Shown one piece after another: positions 52,039 to 59,965 of a DNA stretch of 64,000 nucleotides; position 1 is the stretch's first letter; every line of letters starts with the position of its first letter. Below the pieces are notes generated by a model, which was not told where the DNA came from, searched no databases, and saw nothing but the letters and a program-made list of their open reading frames with translations. Origin of the DNA: Betaproteobacteria bacterium (GTDB lineage Bacteria; Pseudomonadota; Gammaproteobacteria; Burkholderiales; Casimicrobiaceae). The position numbers were made by a program, and so were the translations under genes. The stretch lies in contig JADKKQ010000006.1 in the NCBI GenBank assembly GCA_016720425.1, positions 124,001-188,000 of the forward strand, written 5' to 3'.

Positions 52039-52734
52039 TCACGCGGCGAGCGCCTCCAGCGCCGCGGCGCGCGCGTGAATGGCCGTGGTGTCGAACAGCG
52101 GGACCGCCGAGTCCTGTTGCGTGACCAGCAGCGATATCTCCGTGCAGCCCAGGATGATGGCCTGCGCGCCCTGGGCGGCGAGCTTCGCGATGATTCCTCC
52201 ATACACGCCGCGCGACTCGGCGGTGACGACCCCGAGGCACAGCTCCTGGTAGATGATCCGGTGCACCGTCTCGCGGTCCTCCGGCCCGGGAACCACGACG
52301 CGCAGCCCGTGACGTTCACTCAGACGATCGCGGTAGAAGGCCTGTTCCATCGTGAAGCGCGTGCCGAGCACGCCGACGGTCGAATGCCCGGTCCGCTTGA
52401 TCTCGGCCGCCGTCGGATCGGCGATGTGGAGCAACGGTATCGTGACCGCCGCCTCGATTGCGGGCGCCACGTTGTGCATCGTGTTGGTGCAGAGCACGAG
52501 AAAGGATGCGCCGGCGGCCTGCACCGCGCGAGCGGCACCGGCCAGCAGCGCTCCCGCCGCCTGCCAGTCGCCGGCATGCTGCAGCCGTTCGATGTCGTGG
52601 AAGTCGACGCTGTACAGGACGAGCCGGGCCGAATGCAGTCCGCCAAGGCGTTCCCTGACCGTTTCGTTGATCTGCCGGTAGTACGGAACGGTCGACTCCC
52701 AGCTCATCCCGCCGATGAGGCCGATGACCTTCAC
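52039..52734 (-). CDS. Aspartate/glutamate racemase family protein
   Basis: A 231-residue cofactor-independent racemase of the RacX/YgeA type. It starts MKVIGLIGGMSWESTVPYYR, which is typical. The two catalytic cysteines are in LVLCTNTMHNVAP and IILGCTEISLLV, and RETVHRIIYQELCLG precedes the second half. These enzymes interconvert L- and D-amino acids, often for wall or biofilm remodelling; broad specificity is common. It ends convergent with the PEBP gene and follows the Old Yellow Enzyme gene by 13 bases on the same strand. Confidence 0.9.
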   Translation of the reverse strand: MKVIGLIGGMSWESTVPYYRQINETVRERLGGLHSARLVLYSVDFHDIERLQHAGDWQAAGALLAGAARAVQAAGASFLVLCTNTMHNVAPAIEAAVTIPLLHIADPTAAEIKRTGHSTVGVLGTRFTMEQAFYRDRLSERHGLRVVVPGPEDRETVHRIIYQELCLGVVTAESRGVYGGIIAKLAAQGAQAIILGCTEISLLVTQQDSAVPLFDTTAIHARAAALEALAA

Positions 52735-52747
52735 GCCGGAAATTCGG

Positions 52748-53827
52748 CTACGCCGTCAACGTCGGGTAGTCGGTATATCCCTTCGGTCCCGGGGTGTAGA
52801 ACGTGCTCATGTCCGGCGCGTTCACCGCGGCCCCGGCCTGCCACCGCCGCACCAGATCCGGGTTGGCGAGGAACGGGCGGCCGACGGCGACCAGGTCGCA
52901 CTTGCCCGCGGTAAGGTTGCTTTCGGCGATCGCCGCGTCGTGGCCGCCGGAGTAGATGAGGGCACGCGTGAACGCGCGGCGGAACGTGGCCTTCATCGAC
53001 TCGGGCACCGGCGGGGCGCCCATCGGCGCGTGGTCGACCAGGTGGACGTACACCGGCCCGAGGGCGTCGAGCGCGCGCGCGAGGTAGGCGTAGTCGGCTT
53101 CCATCTCCGGGTAGAGGGGCATGTCGTTGAACACGCCGAACGGCGAAAGGCGGATGCCGACCTTGTCGCGGCCGATCGCGGCGATCGCCGCCTCGGTGAC
53201 CTCGAGCACGAAGCGGGCACGATTCTCGATGCTGCCGCCGTAGCGGTCGCTGCGCTGATTCGACGTCGGGCGGATGAATTGCTCGAGCAGATAGCCGTTC
53301 GCCCCGTGCAGCTCGATGCCGTCGAAGCCCGCCGCCACGGCGTTGCGAGCCGCCTGCGCGAACTCCGCGACCGCCGCCTTGATGTCGGCCTCGGTCATCG
53401 CCTCGGGCACGGCGTTCGGCTGCATCCCCTCGGCGTCGGTGTACATCTCGCCGGCGGCGGCGATCGCCGACGGCCCCAGCACGCGTGCGCCGGGCGGCAG
53501 GTTCAGCGGGTGCGCGATTCGCCCGCAGTGCATCAACTGCAGGAACATCCTCGCGCCCAGCGGGCGGACCGCATCGGTGACGAGCTTCCAGCCGGCGATC
53601 TGCGCCGCGGAGAAGACTCCCGGGATCCGGGGGTAGCCCAGTCCGTTCGGCGACGGCGACGTTCCTTCGGTGACGATCAGCCCCGCGGACGCCCGCTGCG
53701 CGTAGTACTGCGCCATGAGTTCGTTGGGGACGTTGCCGGTGGCGCGATTGCGCGTCATCGGCGCCATGACCAGTCGATTCTGCAGCGCGAGCGATCCGAG
53801 CGTGGTCTTGGAGAAGAGCAGTGACAT
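52748..53827 (-). CDS. Old Yellow Enzyme-family alkene reductase
   Basis: A 359-residue FMN-dependent ene-reductase (NemA-like). LGSLALQNRLVMAPMTRNRAT begins the barrel; FDGIELHGANGYLLEQFIRP carries the active-site HGAN (His-Asn pair), followed by SNQRSDRYGGSIENRARF; DLVAVGRPFLANPDLV binds the FMN phosphate. It reduces electrophilic alkenes or nitro compounds with NAD(P)H. The ATG at 53827 (MSLLFSKTTLG) has an AGGAAAG site; a longer frame is not supported. It is first in a two-gene unit with the racemase. Confidence 0.92.
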   Translation of the reverse strand: MSLLFSKTTLGSLALQNRLVMAPMTRNRATGNVPNELMAQYYAQRASAGLIVTEGTSPSPNGLGYPRIPGVFSAAQIAGWKLVTDAVRPLGARMFLQLMHCGRIAHPLNLPPGARVLGPSAIAAAGEMYTDAEGMQPNAVPEAMTEADIKAAVAEFAQAARNAVAAGFDGIELHGANGYLLEQFIRPTSNQRSDRYGGSIENRARFVLEVTEAAIAAIGRDKVGIRLSPFGVFNDMPLYPEMEADYAYLARALDALGPVYVHLVDHAPMGAPPVPESMKATFRRAFTRALIYSGGHDAAIAESNLTAGKCDLVAVGRPFLANPDLVRRWQAGAAVNAPDMSTFYTPGPKGYTDYPTLTA

Positions 53828-54026
53828 GGGGTTTCTTTCCTGGAAACGAGTGGATGGGACCGACCGCACCACGTTGGGCGACGGGCCGGGAAGGGGGTGG
53901 ATTGGGACTCGCTGCCGCGAAGGTCCCGGTCGGGCGAGAGATCGACGTCGCGTCGCGCGTCGCCGCGGTCACGGCGGCTGCGGCGCGGGTCCGTTCCGAA
54001 CCGACCGGTCGCGCGCCTTCAGCCGC

Positions 54027-54251
54027 TCAGTTCAGCCCACACGCGCCCGGGCCGTCCGGATGCCCGCAGGAGCCGCAGGGGCCCGGGGCTGCGGGCGCAG
54101 ACTTTGTGGTCGACACCGCGGTCGAAAAGACCGACAGCTTCTTTTCCAGTTCCGTCGAGTGGCAGCTCGGGCAGTCGGGCACCGTATCCGAGCGAACCAG
54201 CGTCTCGAATTCCTGGCCGCACTTGGTACACGCGTATTCGTAGATCGGCAT
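54027..54251 (-). CDS. FmdB-type zinc ribbon protein
   Basis: A 74-residue protein. MPIYEYACTKCGQEFETLVR and DCPSCHSTELEKKLSVF form the CxxC...CxxC regulatory zinc ribbon; a C-terminal CGSCGHPDGPGACGLN adds another Cys/His cluster. The CAGGAG site lies just upstream of the ATG at 54251. Members are small and of unknown role, sometimes linked to formamidase operons or stress. A sigma-32-like promoter points at it from 54353-54378 and a TAGAAT -10 lies at 54275-54280. Confidence 0.85.
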   Translation of the reverse strand: MPIYEYACTKCGQEFETLVRSDTVPDCPSCHSTELEKKLSVFSTAVSTTKSAPAAPGPCGSCGHPDGPGACGLN

Positions 54252-54274
54252 CTCAGGCTCCTGTTCGAACTCGC

Positions 54275-54280
54275 ATTCTA
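54275..54280 (-). promoter_or_regulatory. -10 element (TAGAAT) ahead of the zinc ribbon gene
   Basis: On the minus strand GGCTAGAATG, 23 bases before the ATG at 54251. It matches the GCTAGAAT core found elsewhere in the window but lacks the TG extension. Confidence 0.4.
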
Positions 54281-54352
54281 GCCTCCTGCACACCGCCCGG
54301 CGTCGCCGCGGCACGCCTCGGGTGGCAGCCGGTGTATTCCCGAAGAAAAAAT

Positions 54353-54378
54353 ATGGGGCCGCGGCGCGCCGGATCAAG
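54353..54378 (-). promoter_or_regulatory. Sigma-32-like promoter toward the zinc ribbon gene
   Basis: On the minus strand CTTGAT (54378-54373), 14 bases, CCCCAT (54358-54353) followed by AT. The -10 matches the heat-shock consensus CCCCATnT up to its last base position and the -35 differs by one base from CTTGAA. Confidence 0.55.
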
Positions 54379-54380
54379 CC

Positions 54381-54408
54381 CTTGAAAACGTCCGGCCGAG
54401 CCCAATTT
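54381..54408 (+). promoter_or_regulatory. Sigma-32-like promoter of the hsp20 pair
   Basis: CTTGAAA (54381-54387), 13-14 bases, CCCAATTT (54401-54408): a near-consensus heat-shock promoter 70 bases ahead of the first small heat-shock gene. It starts three bases from the divergent one at 54353-54378. Confidence 0.7.
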
Positions 54409-54477
54409 TTCTTTTCGGTGGCGCCGCGGCGGCAGCCGTGGGCGCTTCGCTCAACCGGACCCAAGGAGGCATGCGAC

Positions 54478-54915
54478 ATGTACCAATCCCTGTTTCCTCG
54501 CGACGTATTCGCCGAGCTGGAACGCCTGCAGCGCGAGATGCGCGAGGCTTTCGACCTCTCCCCCAACATCCGCGGCCTCGGCCGGGGCGGATTTCCCGCG
54601 CTGAACGTGGGCGGGACGCCGCAGTCGGTGGAGATCTTCGCCTTCGCGCCCGGGCTCGATCCCGCGACCGTGGAAATCAGCCTCGATCGCGGCGTGCTGA
54701 CCATCGCCGGCGAGCGGCCGTCGGACCTGCCCGCCGAGGACGCCAAGGCCGCCGTGCACATCAACGAGCGCTTCAGCGGTCGCTTCCGGCGGGTGCTGAC
54801 GCTCGCCGACGACATCGATCCCGCCGGCGTGTCGGCCGACTACCGCGACGGCGTTCTGCACATCGTCGCCCGGCGCCGCGAATCGGCCCAACCGCGCCGC
54901 ATCACCGTCCAGTGA
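54478..54915 (+). CDS. Small heat-shock protein (Hsp20), first copy
   Basis: A 145-residue alpha-crystallin-type holdase. The domain spans residues 40-140: QSVEIFAFAPGLDPATVEIS, GVLTIAGERPSD, FSGRFRRVLTLADDIDPAGVSADYRDGVLHIV. The usual C-terminal I-x-I tail is present as RITV. The N-terminal MYQSLFPRDVFAELERLQREM is the amphipathic oligomerising segment. An AAGGAGG site precedes the ATG. It is translated just ahead of a second Hsp20 gene (17-base gap), and the two probably form a heat-shock operon. Confidence 0.92.
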   Translation: MYQSLFPRDVFAELERLQREMREAFDLSPNIRGLGRGGFPALNVGGTPQSVEIFAFAPGLDPATVEISLDRGVLTIAGERPSDLPAEDAKAAVHINERFSGRFRRVLTLADDIDPAGVSADYRDGVLHIVARRRESAQPRRITVQ

Positions 54916-54932
54916 GTCAAGGAGGAACCAAC

Positions 54933-55349
54933 ATGAACGATGCGACTGCCGTCGCCCGGAACCAGCCTGCATCGCGCCCCGACGCGACCCAGCGCGCCGA
55001 GGCCGCTCAACGCAGCGATGCGGCCCTGCTGCCGCCGGTGGACGTGATCGAGGACAGCGCGGGCATCACGCTGCGCGCCGATCTGCCCGGCGTGCCCAAG
55101 GACAAGCTCAAGCTGCAGGTCGAAGGCGATACGCTGACGATCGAGGGCGAGGTGAGCTTCGCGATGCCGGAGGGCATGGAGGCGAGCTACGCCGAAGTGA
55201 ACGTGCCCCGCTTCCGGCGCGTGTTCACGCTGTCGAAGGAGCTCGACACCACCAAGGTCTCCGCCGAGATCAAGCACGGCGTGCTCAACCTGCGCATCCC
55301 CAAGGCTCTGCACGCGCAGCCGCGCCGGATCGAGGTCAAGGTGAGCTGA
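54933..55349 (+). CDS. Small heat-shock protein (Hsp20), second copy
   Basis: A 138-residue alpha-crystallin protein: PPVDVIEDSAGITLRADLPGV, KLQVEGDTLTIEGEVSF, YAEVNVPRFRRVFTLSKEL and AEIKHGVLNLRIPKAL. The tail PRRIEVKVS carries the I-x-V motif. Its first 33 residues (Ala/Gln/Arg-rich) differ from those of the first copy, so the two could form mixed oligomers. An AAGGAGG site lies 8 bases before the ATG. Confidence 0.92.
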   Translation: MNDATAVARNQPASRPDATQRAEAAQRSDAALLPPVDVIEDSAGITLRADLPGVPKDKLKLQVEGDTLTIEGEVSFAMPEGMEASYAEVNVPRFRRVFTLSKELDTTKVSAEIKHGVLNLRIPKALHAQPRRIEVKVS

Positions 55350-55530
55350 TGCCGGCGGCCGCCCTCTCTCGTCGGGGGGGCGGCCGTTCCGCACGCATCT
55401 GCGCGGCTTCCCCGGGCGCGAGCGATGCCGCGCCGCCGCGCCGCCGGGCCGCTCGCGGCGGAATGTTCGCGTTTGCGGTCGGCTGCTATTCTCCCGGCAT
55501 TCCGCCGGGAGCCGGCGGTGGGCGACGACC

Positions 55531-56151
55531 ATGACCGAAGATCGACACCAAGCACCGCTGCCCAGCCCGGAGGACGCGCTCACCCGCCTGAAGATGGGCA
55601 ACCTGCGCTTCGTCCTCGGCGAGGCGCGATTCCCGACGGTGCCCCGAGAGGTGCTCGCCGATCTCGCCAAGGGCCAGCAGCCTTTCGCGACGATCCTCGC
55701 CTGCAGCGACAGCCGCGTCCCGCCCGAGCTGGTGTTCGATGCCGGATTCGGCGAGCTCTTCGTCGTGCGGGTCGCCGGCAACGTGCTGGGGTCCGCGGTG
55801 GCGGGAACGCTGCAATACGCCACGGTGCACCTGCGCACCCCGCTGTTCGTGGTGATGGGGCACCAGGGCTGCGGCGCGGTGAAGGCGGCGCTCGCGGCGA
55901 AGTTCGAGGGCGCCCTGCATTGCGAGCGGATCGAGCTGCTGCTGGAGGGCATCCTGCCGTCGCTGGACGACGTCGACGCGACGCTGCCGGCGGCTGCGCT
56001 GCTCGATGCCGCGGTCGAGGCCAACGTGCGCCGGACCGTGCGGCAATTGCGCGCCTCCCCCGAGGGCCGGGCGGAGTTGGCCAGCGGCGCGATGAAGCTC
56101 GTTGGCGCCGTGTACGACCTCGACACCGGCCGGGTGCGGTTTCTCGAGTAG
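55531..56151 (+). CDS. Beta-class carbonic anhydrase
   Basis: A 206-residue zinc enzyme interconverting CO2 and bicarbonate. The zinc ligands and dyad are in LACSDSRVPPELVFD (Cys, Asp-Arg) and VVMGHQGCGAVKAAL (His, Cys); FVVRVAGNVL precedes. Residues 20-60 fit the family start (ALTRLKMGNLRFV). It has no signal peptide, so it is cytoplasmic. It follows the hsp20 pair on the same strand after 181 bases that hold no other gene, and converges with the universal-stress gene. Confidence 0.93.
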   Translation: MTEDRHQAPLPSPEDALTRLKMGNLRFVLGEARFPTVPREVLADLAKGQQPFATILACSDSRVPPELVFDAGFGELFVVRVAGNVLGSAVAGTLQYATVHLRTPLFVVMGHQGCGAVKAALAAKFEGALHCERIELLLEGILPSLDDVDATLPAAALLDAAVEANVRRTVRQLRASPEGRAELASGAMKLVGAVYDLDTGRVRFLE

Positions 56152-56207
56152 CGGCCGTGGTGTGCAAAGGCGACGCGGCCGCGCCGCGCGCTTCGATGGC
56201 CTCGAGT

Positions 56208-56663
56208 TCAGTCGACGGTGTCGCGCACGATCAGCAGCGACACCGTCAGCGTGCGCGCGAGCTTCTCGGCGACGCTGCCGAGCAGCATGCGGCCCACGCC
56301 GCGCGGGCCGTGCGCGCCGACCACGACGAGATCGGCGCCGGACGCCGCGACCGCCTCGGCCAGCTGCTCGGCCGCGTGCTGCGTGCCGGACACGACGAGG
56401 CGGGTCAGCGGCTCGACGCCCAGTTCGCGGGCGTGCGCGGCGGCGTGGTCGAGCGCGGTCTGGCCTTCCTGCACCAGCGCCTCGTTGAAGCTGTTGCGCA
56501 TGTCGTCGGTGCTGACGCCGCGCGCCTGCCGCAACTGCGCCTCGTCGACCGCGTGCACGAGTTCGAGCTTGGCGTGCAACGACTGGGCGATCGCCACCGC
56601 CGCCCCGACGGTCCGCCGGGACGCGGCGCTGTCGTCGATTCCGACCAGGATGTGCTTGAACAT
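56208..56663 (-). CDS. Universal stress protein (UspA family)
   Basis: A 151-residue single USP domain: KHILVGIDDSAASRRTVGAAV at the start and LVVVGAHGPRGVGRMLLGSVAEKL, which holds the ATP-binding G-2x-G-9x-G(S) motif, near the end. It likely binds ATP and dimerises. A perfect TATAAT lies 73-78 bases upstream on the minus strand (56736-56741). The gene is monocistronic. Confidence 0.92.
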   Translation of the reverse strand: MFKHILVGIDDSAASRRTVGAAVAIAQSLHAKLELVHAVDEAQLRQARGVSTDDMRNSFNEALVQEGQTALDHAAAHARELGVEPLTRLVVSGTQHAAEQLAEAVAASGADLVVVGAHGPRGVGRMLLGSVAEKLARTLTVSLLIVRDTVD

Positions 56664-56735
56664 GGAATTACCTCGGTGAATTGACGGGTGCCGTGCAACC
56701 GCCCCCGCTCGGCCGGGGATACGGTGGTCGCGGCC

Positions 56736-56741
56736 ATTATA
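56736..56741 (-). promoter_or_regulatory. -10 element (TATAAT) of the universal-stress gene
   Basis: The minus strand reads ACTTATAATGGCC; a perfect -10, with transcription starting about 65 bases ahead of the ATG. No -35 is evident. Confidence 0.5.
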
Positions 56742-56846
56742 AGTCGCGCCGATCGCCGGTGGCCGGCAAGGGTCCGGGGCACGCCGGTTGCAGTACCATC
56801 GGCGGCAGGCAGGTCAGGCGGCCGGGGTGGCCGCGGAAAGGCAGTG

Positions 56847-57386
56847 ATGCGGAAACGGTTCATCCGGTGGCCAATCGTCGTGCTGGCGCTGTGCGGCGGC
56901 CCGCTGCAGGCCGAAACGCCGCCGGTGCGCAGCGTCGACCGCGTCGATCTCGGCCGCTACGTCGGCAAGTGGTACGAGATCGCGGCCTTTCCGATGTTCT
57001 TCCAGCGCCGTTGCGTCGGCGACACCACGGCCGAGTACGCGGTGCGGCCGGACGGCGCCCTTTCCGTCGTCAACCGCTGCCGAACCGATCAGGGCTTCGA
57101 CGAGGCGACCGGCAAGGCCTGGACGGTCGACGGCACCGGGAACGCGCAGCTCGAGGTGCAGTTCTTCTGGCCGTTCCGGGGCGACTACTGGGTCATCGGC
57201 CTGGCCGACGATTACCAGTGGGCGGTGGTCGGCAACCCGAACCGCAAGTACCTGTGGGTGCTCGCACGCAGCCCGCGACCCGGCCGCGAGTCGCTGGACG
57301 CGGCGTTGCGGGCCGCGTCGGCGCAGGGTTACGACCTCACGCAGCTGCGCTACACCGAACACGCAGCGGCGCCGGCGACACCGTAG
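56847..57386 (+). CDS. Lipocalin (Blc-like), periplasmic
   Basis: A 179-residue lipocalin. After an export signal (WPIVVLALCGGPLQA) comes VDLGRYVGKWYEIAAFPMFFQ, the GxWYE motif, then QFFWPFRGDYWVIGLADDYQWAVVGNPNRKYLWVLAR, the second and third conserved regions. Blc-type lipocalins bind lysophospholipids in the envelope. The signal lacks a clear lipobox (LCGGP is early), so it is probably soluble rather than outer-membrane anchored. It converges with the wax ester synthase gene 38 bases away. Confidence 0.9.
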   Translation: MRKRFIRWPIVVLALCGGPLQAETPPVRSVDRVDLGRYVGKWYEIAAFPMFFQRRCVGDTTAEYAVRPDGALSVVNRCRTDQGFDEATGKAWTVDGTGNAQLEVQFFWPFRGDYWVIGLADDYQWAVVGNPNRKYLWVLARSPRPGRESLDAALRAASAQGYDLTQLRYTEHAAAPATP

Positions 57387-57424
57387 CGCCGCGGTGGCGG
57401 GCGCCGCGCCGCCGGGTGCTCCCG

Positions 57425-58936
57425 CTACCGGCCCGCGGCCGATCGTGGCCGCCTGGGCGCCTTGGGCCGCACCGCCGGCTTGCGGGCGACAGCCTTCGCC
57501 GCGGCCTTGCGTGCCGCCGGCTTCGCCGCCGGTGTCTTCGCCGCGGCCGCACGCACCTGGCGCAGCATGGCTGCGAACTCGCGATTGAACTGGTCGGTGA
57601 TCGCCTCCGGATCGGGCAGCAGGTGGGCGTCGGCGATCACCGCCAGCGTGGCCGTCCCCCGGTAGCTCAGGATGCTGATGCCCATGCCCAATTGCCGGCC
57701 CGGATGCGGCACCCAGAACATCATCCGCTCGATCGGCACGCCGGCCAGGCGGAGCGTCGTCCGGGGCCCGACGACGTTGGTCATGACCACGCTGGCCTTG
57801 CTGCCGAAGATCCAGGTGGCGAAATCCTCGACCGCCTTGGGCGCGCGGCCGAAGACGTTGAACAGGGCCAGCATCGCCGCCGCCTCCGGCGAACGCTTGA
57901 GCGCATCCATCCGCTCCTTGGTCTTCGCCAGCCGGTCCATCCGGCGCGGGCTCGCCACCGCGAGGTCGAGGACCACCAGCCCGAACTCGTTGCCGAGCTT
58001 GCCGACGCGATCCGGCGGCCGCAGGTCGACGGGCACCATCGCGCGGACGGTGGTCTCGTTCACCTCGACACCGCGCCGCCTGAGGTAGCTGCGCAGGGCG
58101 CCGGTCATGCCGGCGACGAGCACGTCGTTGACCTTCGCGCCGGCGAACGCGCCGATCGCCTTGACGTCGTCGAGGGCGACCGGGCTCGACCAGGCGACGC
58201 GCTTGCGCAGGCCGAAGTCGCCCTTGAACGGCGATCGCGGATCCGGCCGCTTGAGGAGCTCGGCGACGAGCATCTCGGTGCCCTGGAGCAGCAGGGCCGC
58301 CTTGTCGATCAGCTCCCGGGGATGCGCGACGGCGTCGACGGCCGAACCCGCCAGGGCGAGCGCCTTCGCGGCCTGCCGCCCGATCGCGTCGAGTGCCGGC
58401 ACGACCCGGCCGGCGCCGGACGCTTCCTCGGCCGCGGGGTCTTCGGCCGCCACCGTGGCCGGCGGCGACTCGGGCGCGTCGTCGGCCAGTTGCTCGATCA
58501 CCGCCATCATCGCGGTGCCGTCGCCGATGCAGTGGTGGTAGCGCATGATCAGCGCGCTGCCCCCGTCGACATCGTCGACGACGTGCACCTGCCAGAGCGG
58601 CTGCTCGTGATCCAGCGGCGCGCTCGCGATGTCGTCGAGCAGCGTGGTGAGCGCCGCCTGGTCGTGCGGCGCCGGCAGCGCCACGTGGTGGATGTGCTGG
58701 CCGATGTCGAAGTTCGGCATCTCCTCCCAGTGCGGACTCGACACCGGGAAGCCGCGCTCGACGACGCGCTGGCGGAAGCGGTCGAAGCCGAGGATCCGCT
58801 GCTGATAGACGGCCTTCACGCGGTCGAAGTCGAAGCGCTCGCGGGTCAGCATGACGCCGGTCACCATGGCCAGGTTGGCCGGGCCGTCCATGTGAAACCA
58901 GGCTGCGTCCACGGGACTCATCGGATGGGTCGTCAT
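57425..58936 (-). CDS. Wax ester synthase / acyl-CoA:diacylglycerol acyltransferase with basic tail
   Basis: A 503-residue WS/DGAT enzyme making storage lipids from acyl-CoA and alcohols or diacylglycerol. MSPVDAAWFHMDGPANLAMV is the family start; the catalytic motif is LIMRYHHCIGDGTAM (HHxxxDG). NEFGLVVLDLAVA, VVMTNVVGP and LGMGISILSYRG are the conserved C-terminal regions. The last 40 residues are almost only Ala, Lys, Pro and Arg (KTPAAKPAARKAAAK...), like histone-H1/PhaF tails and not part of the fold. The AGGAG site supports the ATG at 58936. It stands alone between the lipocalin and terC. Confidence 0.9.
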   Translation of the reverse strand: MTTHPMSPVDAAWFHMDGPANLAMVTGVMLTRERFDFDRVKAVYQQRILGFDRFRQRVVERGFPVSSPHWEEMPNFDIGQHIHHVALPAPHDQAALTTLLDDIASAPLDHEQPLWQVHVVDDVDGGSALIMRYHHCIGDGTAMMAVIEQLADDAPESPPATVAAEDPAAEEASGAGRVVPALDAIGRQAAKALALAGSAVDAVAHPRELIDKAALLLQGTEMLVAELLKRPDPRSPFKGDFGLRKRVAWSSPVALDDVKAIGAFAGAKVNDVLVAGMTGALRSYLRRRGVEVNETTVRAMVPVDLRPPDRVGKLGNEFGLVVLDLAVASPRRMDRLAKTKERMDALKRSPEAAAMLALFNVFGRAPKAVEDFATWIFGSKASVVMTNVVGPRTTLRLAGVPIERMMFWVPHPGRQLGMGISILSYRGTATLAVIADAHLLPDPEAITDQFNREFAAMLRQVRAAAAKTPAAKPAARKAAAKAVARKPAVRPKAPRRPRSAAGR

Positions 58937-59092
58937 CGTGCTCCTCTCGCGCGGCAAGGGAAGCCCCCTGCGGCCGTCGCGCCGCCGGGGATGCCTTCGA
59001 TTCATGGTAGCCGCGGCAGCTTGCCCGGCCTTGATCCGGGTCAAGCGCGAACCCGATCGGCGTTGCCTGGACTTGGGCCGCAGGCGGGTCGG

Positions 59093-59098
59093 TATAAT
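59093..59098 (+). promoter_or_regulatory. -10 element (TATAAT) of terC
   Basis: A perfect TATAAT in GGGTCGGTATAATCACCC, 46 bases before the terC ATG; no good -35 at the right distance. Confidence 0.5.
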
Positions 59099-59144
59099 CA
59101 CCCTTCCCGTGGCCTGCGGCCAGGAACCGGACACTCCCCGCGCG

Positions 59145-59906
59145 ATGGACCCGCTGACGCTGCTTGCCGACCCCCAGATGTGGATCGCGTTCCTCACCCT
59201 CACCGCGCTGGAACTGGTGCTGGGCATCGACAACGTGATCTTCATCTCGATCCTGGTCGACCGGCTGCCGCCGGCGACGCGCGAAAAGGCGCGGCGGATC
59301 GGCCTGTTCCTGGCGATGTTCATGCGCATCGCGCTGCTGCTGCTGCTGTCGTGGATGGTCGGGCTGACCGCGCCGCTGTTCAGCGTGCTGGAGCGGGGGA
59401 TCTCGGGGCGCGACCTCATCCTCATCGGCGGCGGCCTCTTCCTGCTGTGGAAGAGCACCCACGAGATCCATCAGCTGCTCGAAGGCGTCGAAGGCGAGGC
59501 GTCGAGCGCGGTGGGGGCGACCTTCACCTCGGTGATCCTGCAGATCATCATCATCGACATGGTGTTTTCGCTCGACTCGATCATCACCGCCGTCGGCATG
59601 GTCGACAACGTCACGGTGATGATCGCCGCGGTGGTCGTCTCGGTGGCAATGATGATGATGTTCGCGGCGAAGATCGGGGGCTTCGTGTCCGACCACCCGA
59701 CGATCAAGATGCTGGCGCTGTCGTTCCTGCTGGTGGTGGGGATGGCGCTGGTGGCCGAGGGTCTCGGCCAGAAGGTGCCCAAGGGCTACATCTATTTCGG
59801 GATGGCCTTCTCGGTCGCCGTGGAGATGCTCAACATCCGCATGCGCACGAGGCGCACCGCGCCGGTGCACCTGCGCGAACCCTACAGCCGGGAAGCGCAG
59901 GACTGA
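59145..59906 (+). CDS. TerC-family integral membrane protein
   Basis: A 253-residue membrane protein with seven predicted helices. ALELVLGIDNVIFISILVDRLP and LQIIIIDMVFSLDSIITAVGM hold the conserved acidic residues (GIDN, FSLDS) of TerC proteins, and VSDHPTIKMLALSFLLVVGM follows. TerC members are tied to metal efflux, Mn export and metalation of secreted enzymes, as well as tellurite resistance when in ter operons; none of the other ter genes is present. A crotonase gene follows after 59 bases. Confidence 0.92.
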   Translation: MDPLTLLADPQMWIAFLTLTALELVLGIDNVIFISILVDRLPPATREKARRIGLFLAMFMRIALLLLLSWMVGLTAPLFSVLERGISGRDLILIGGGLFLLWKSTHEIHQLLEGVEGEASSAVGATFTSVILQIIIIDMVFSLDSIITAVGMVDNVTVMIAAVVVSVAMMMMFAAKIGGFVSDHPTIKMLALSFLLVVGMALVAEGLGQKVPKGYIYFGMAFSVAVEMLNIRMRTRRTAPVHLREPYSREAQD

Positions 59907-59965
59907 ACGCCGCGCACGGCAGGCCCGGGGTCGGGACGCCATTGCGGCGCCAGGAGGAATTCGGA

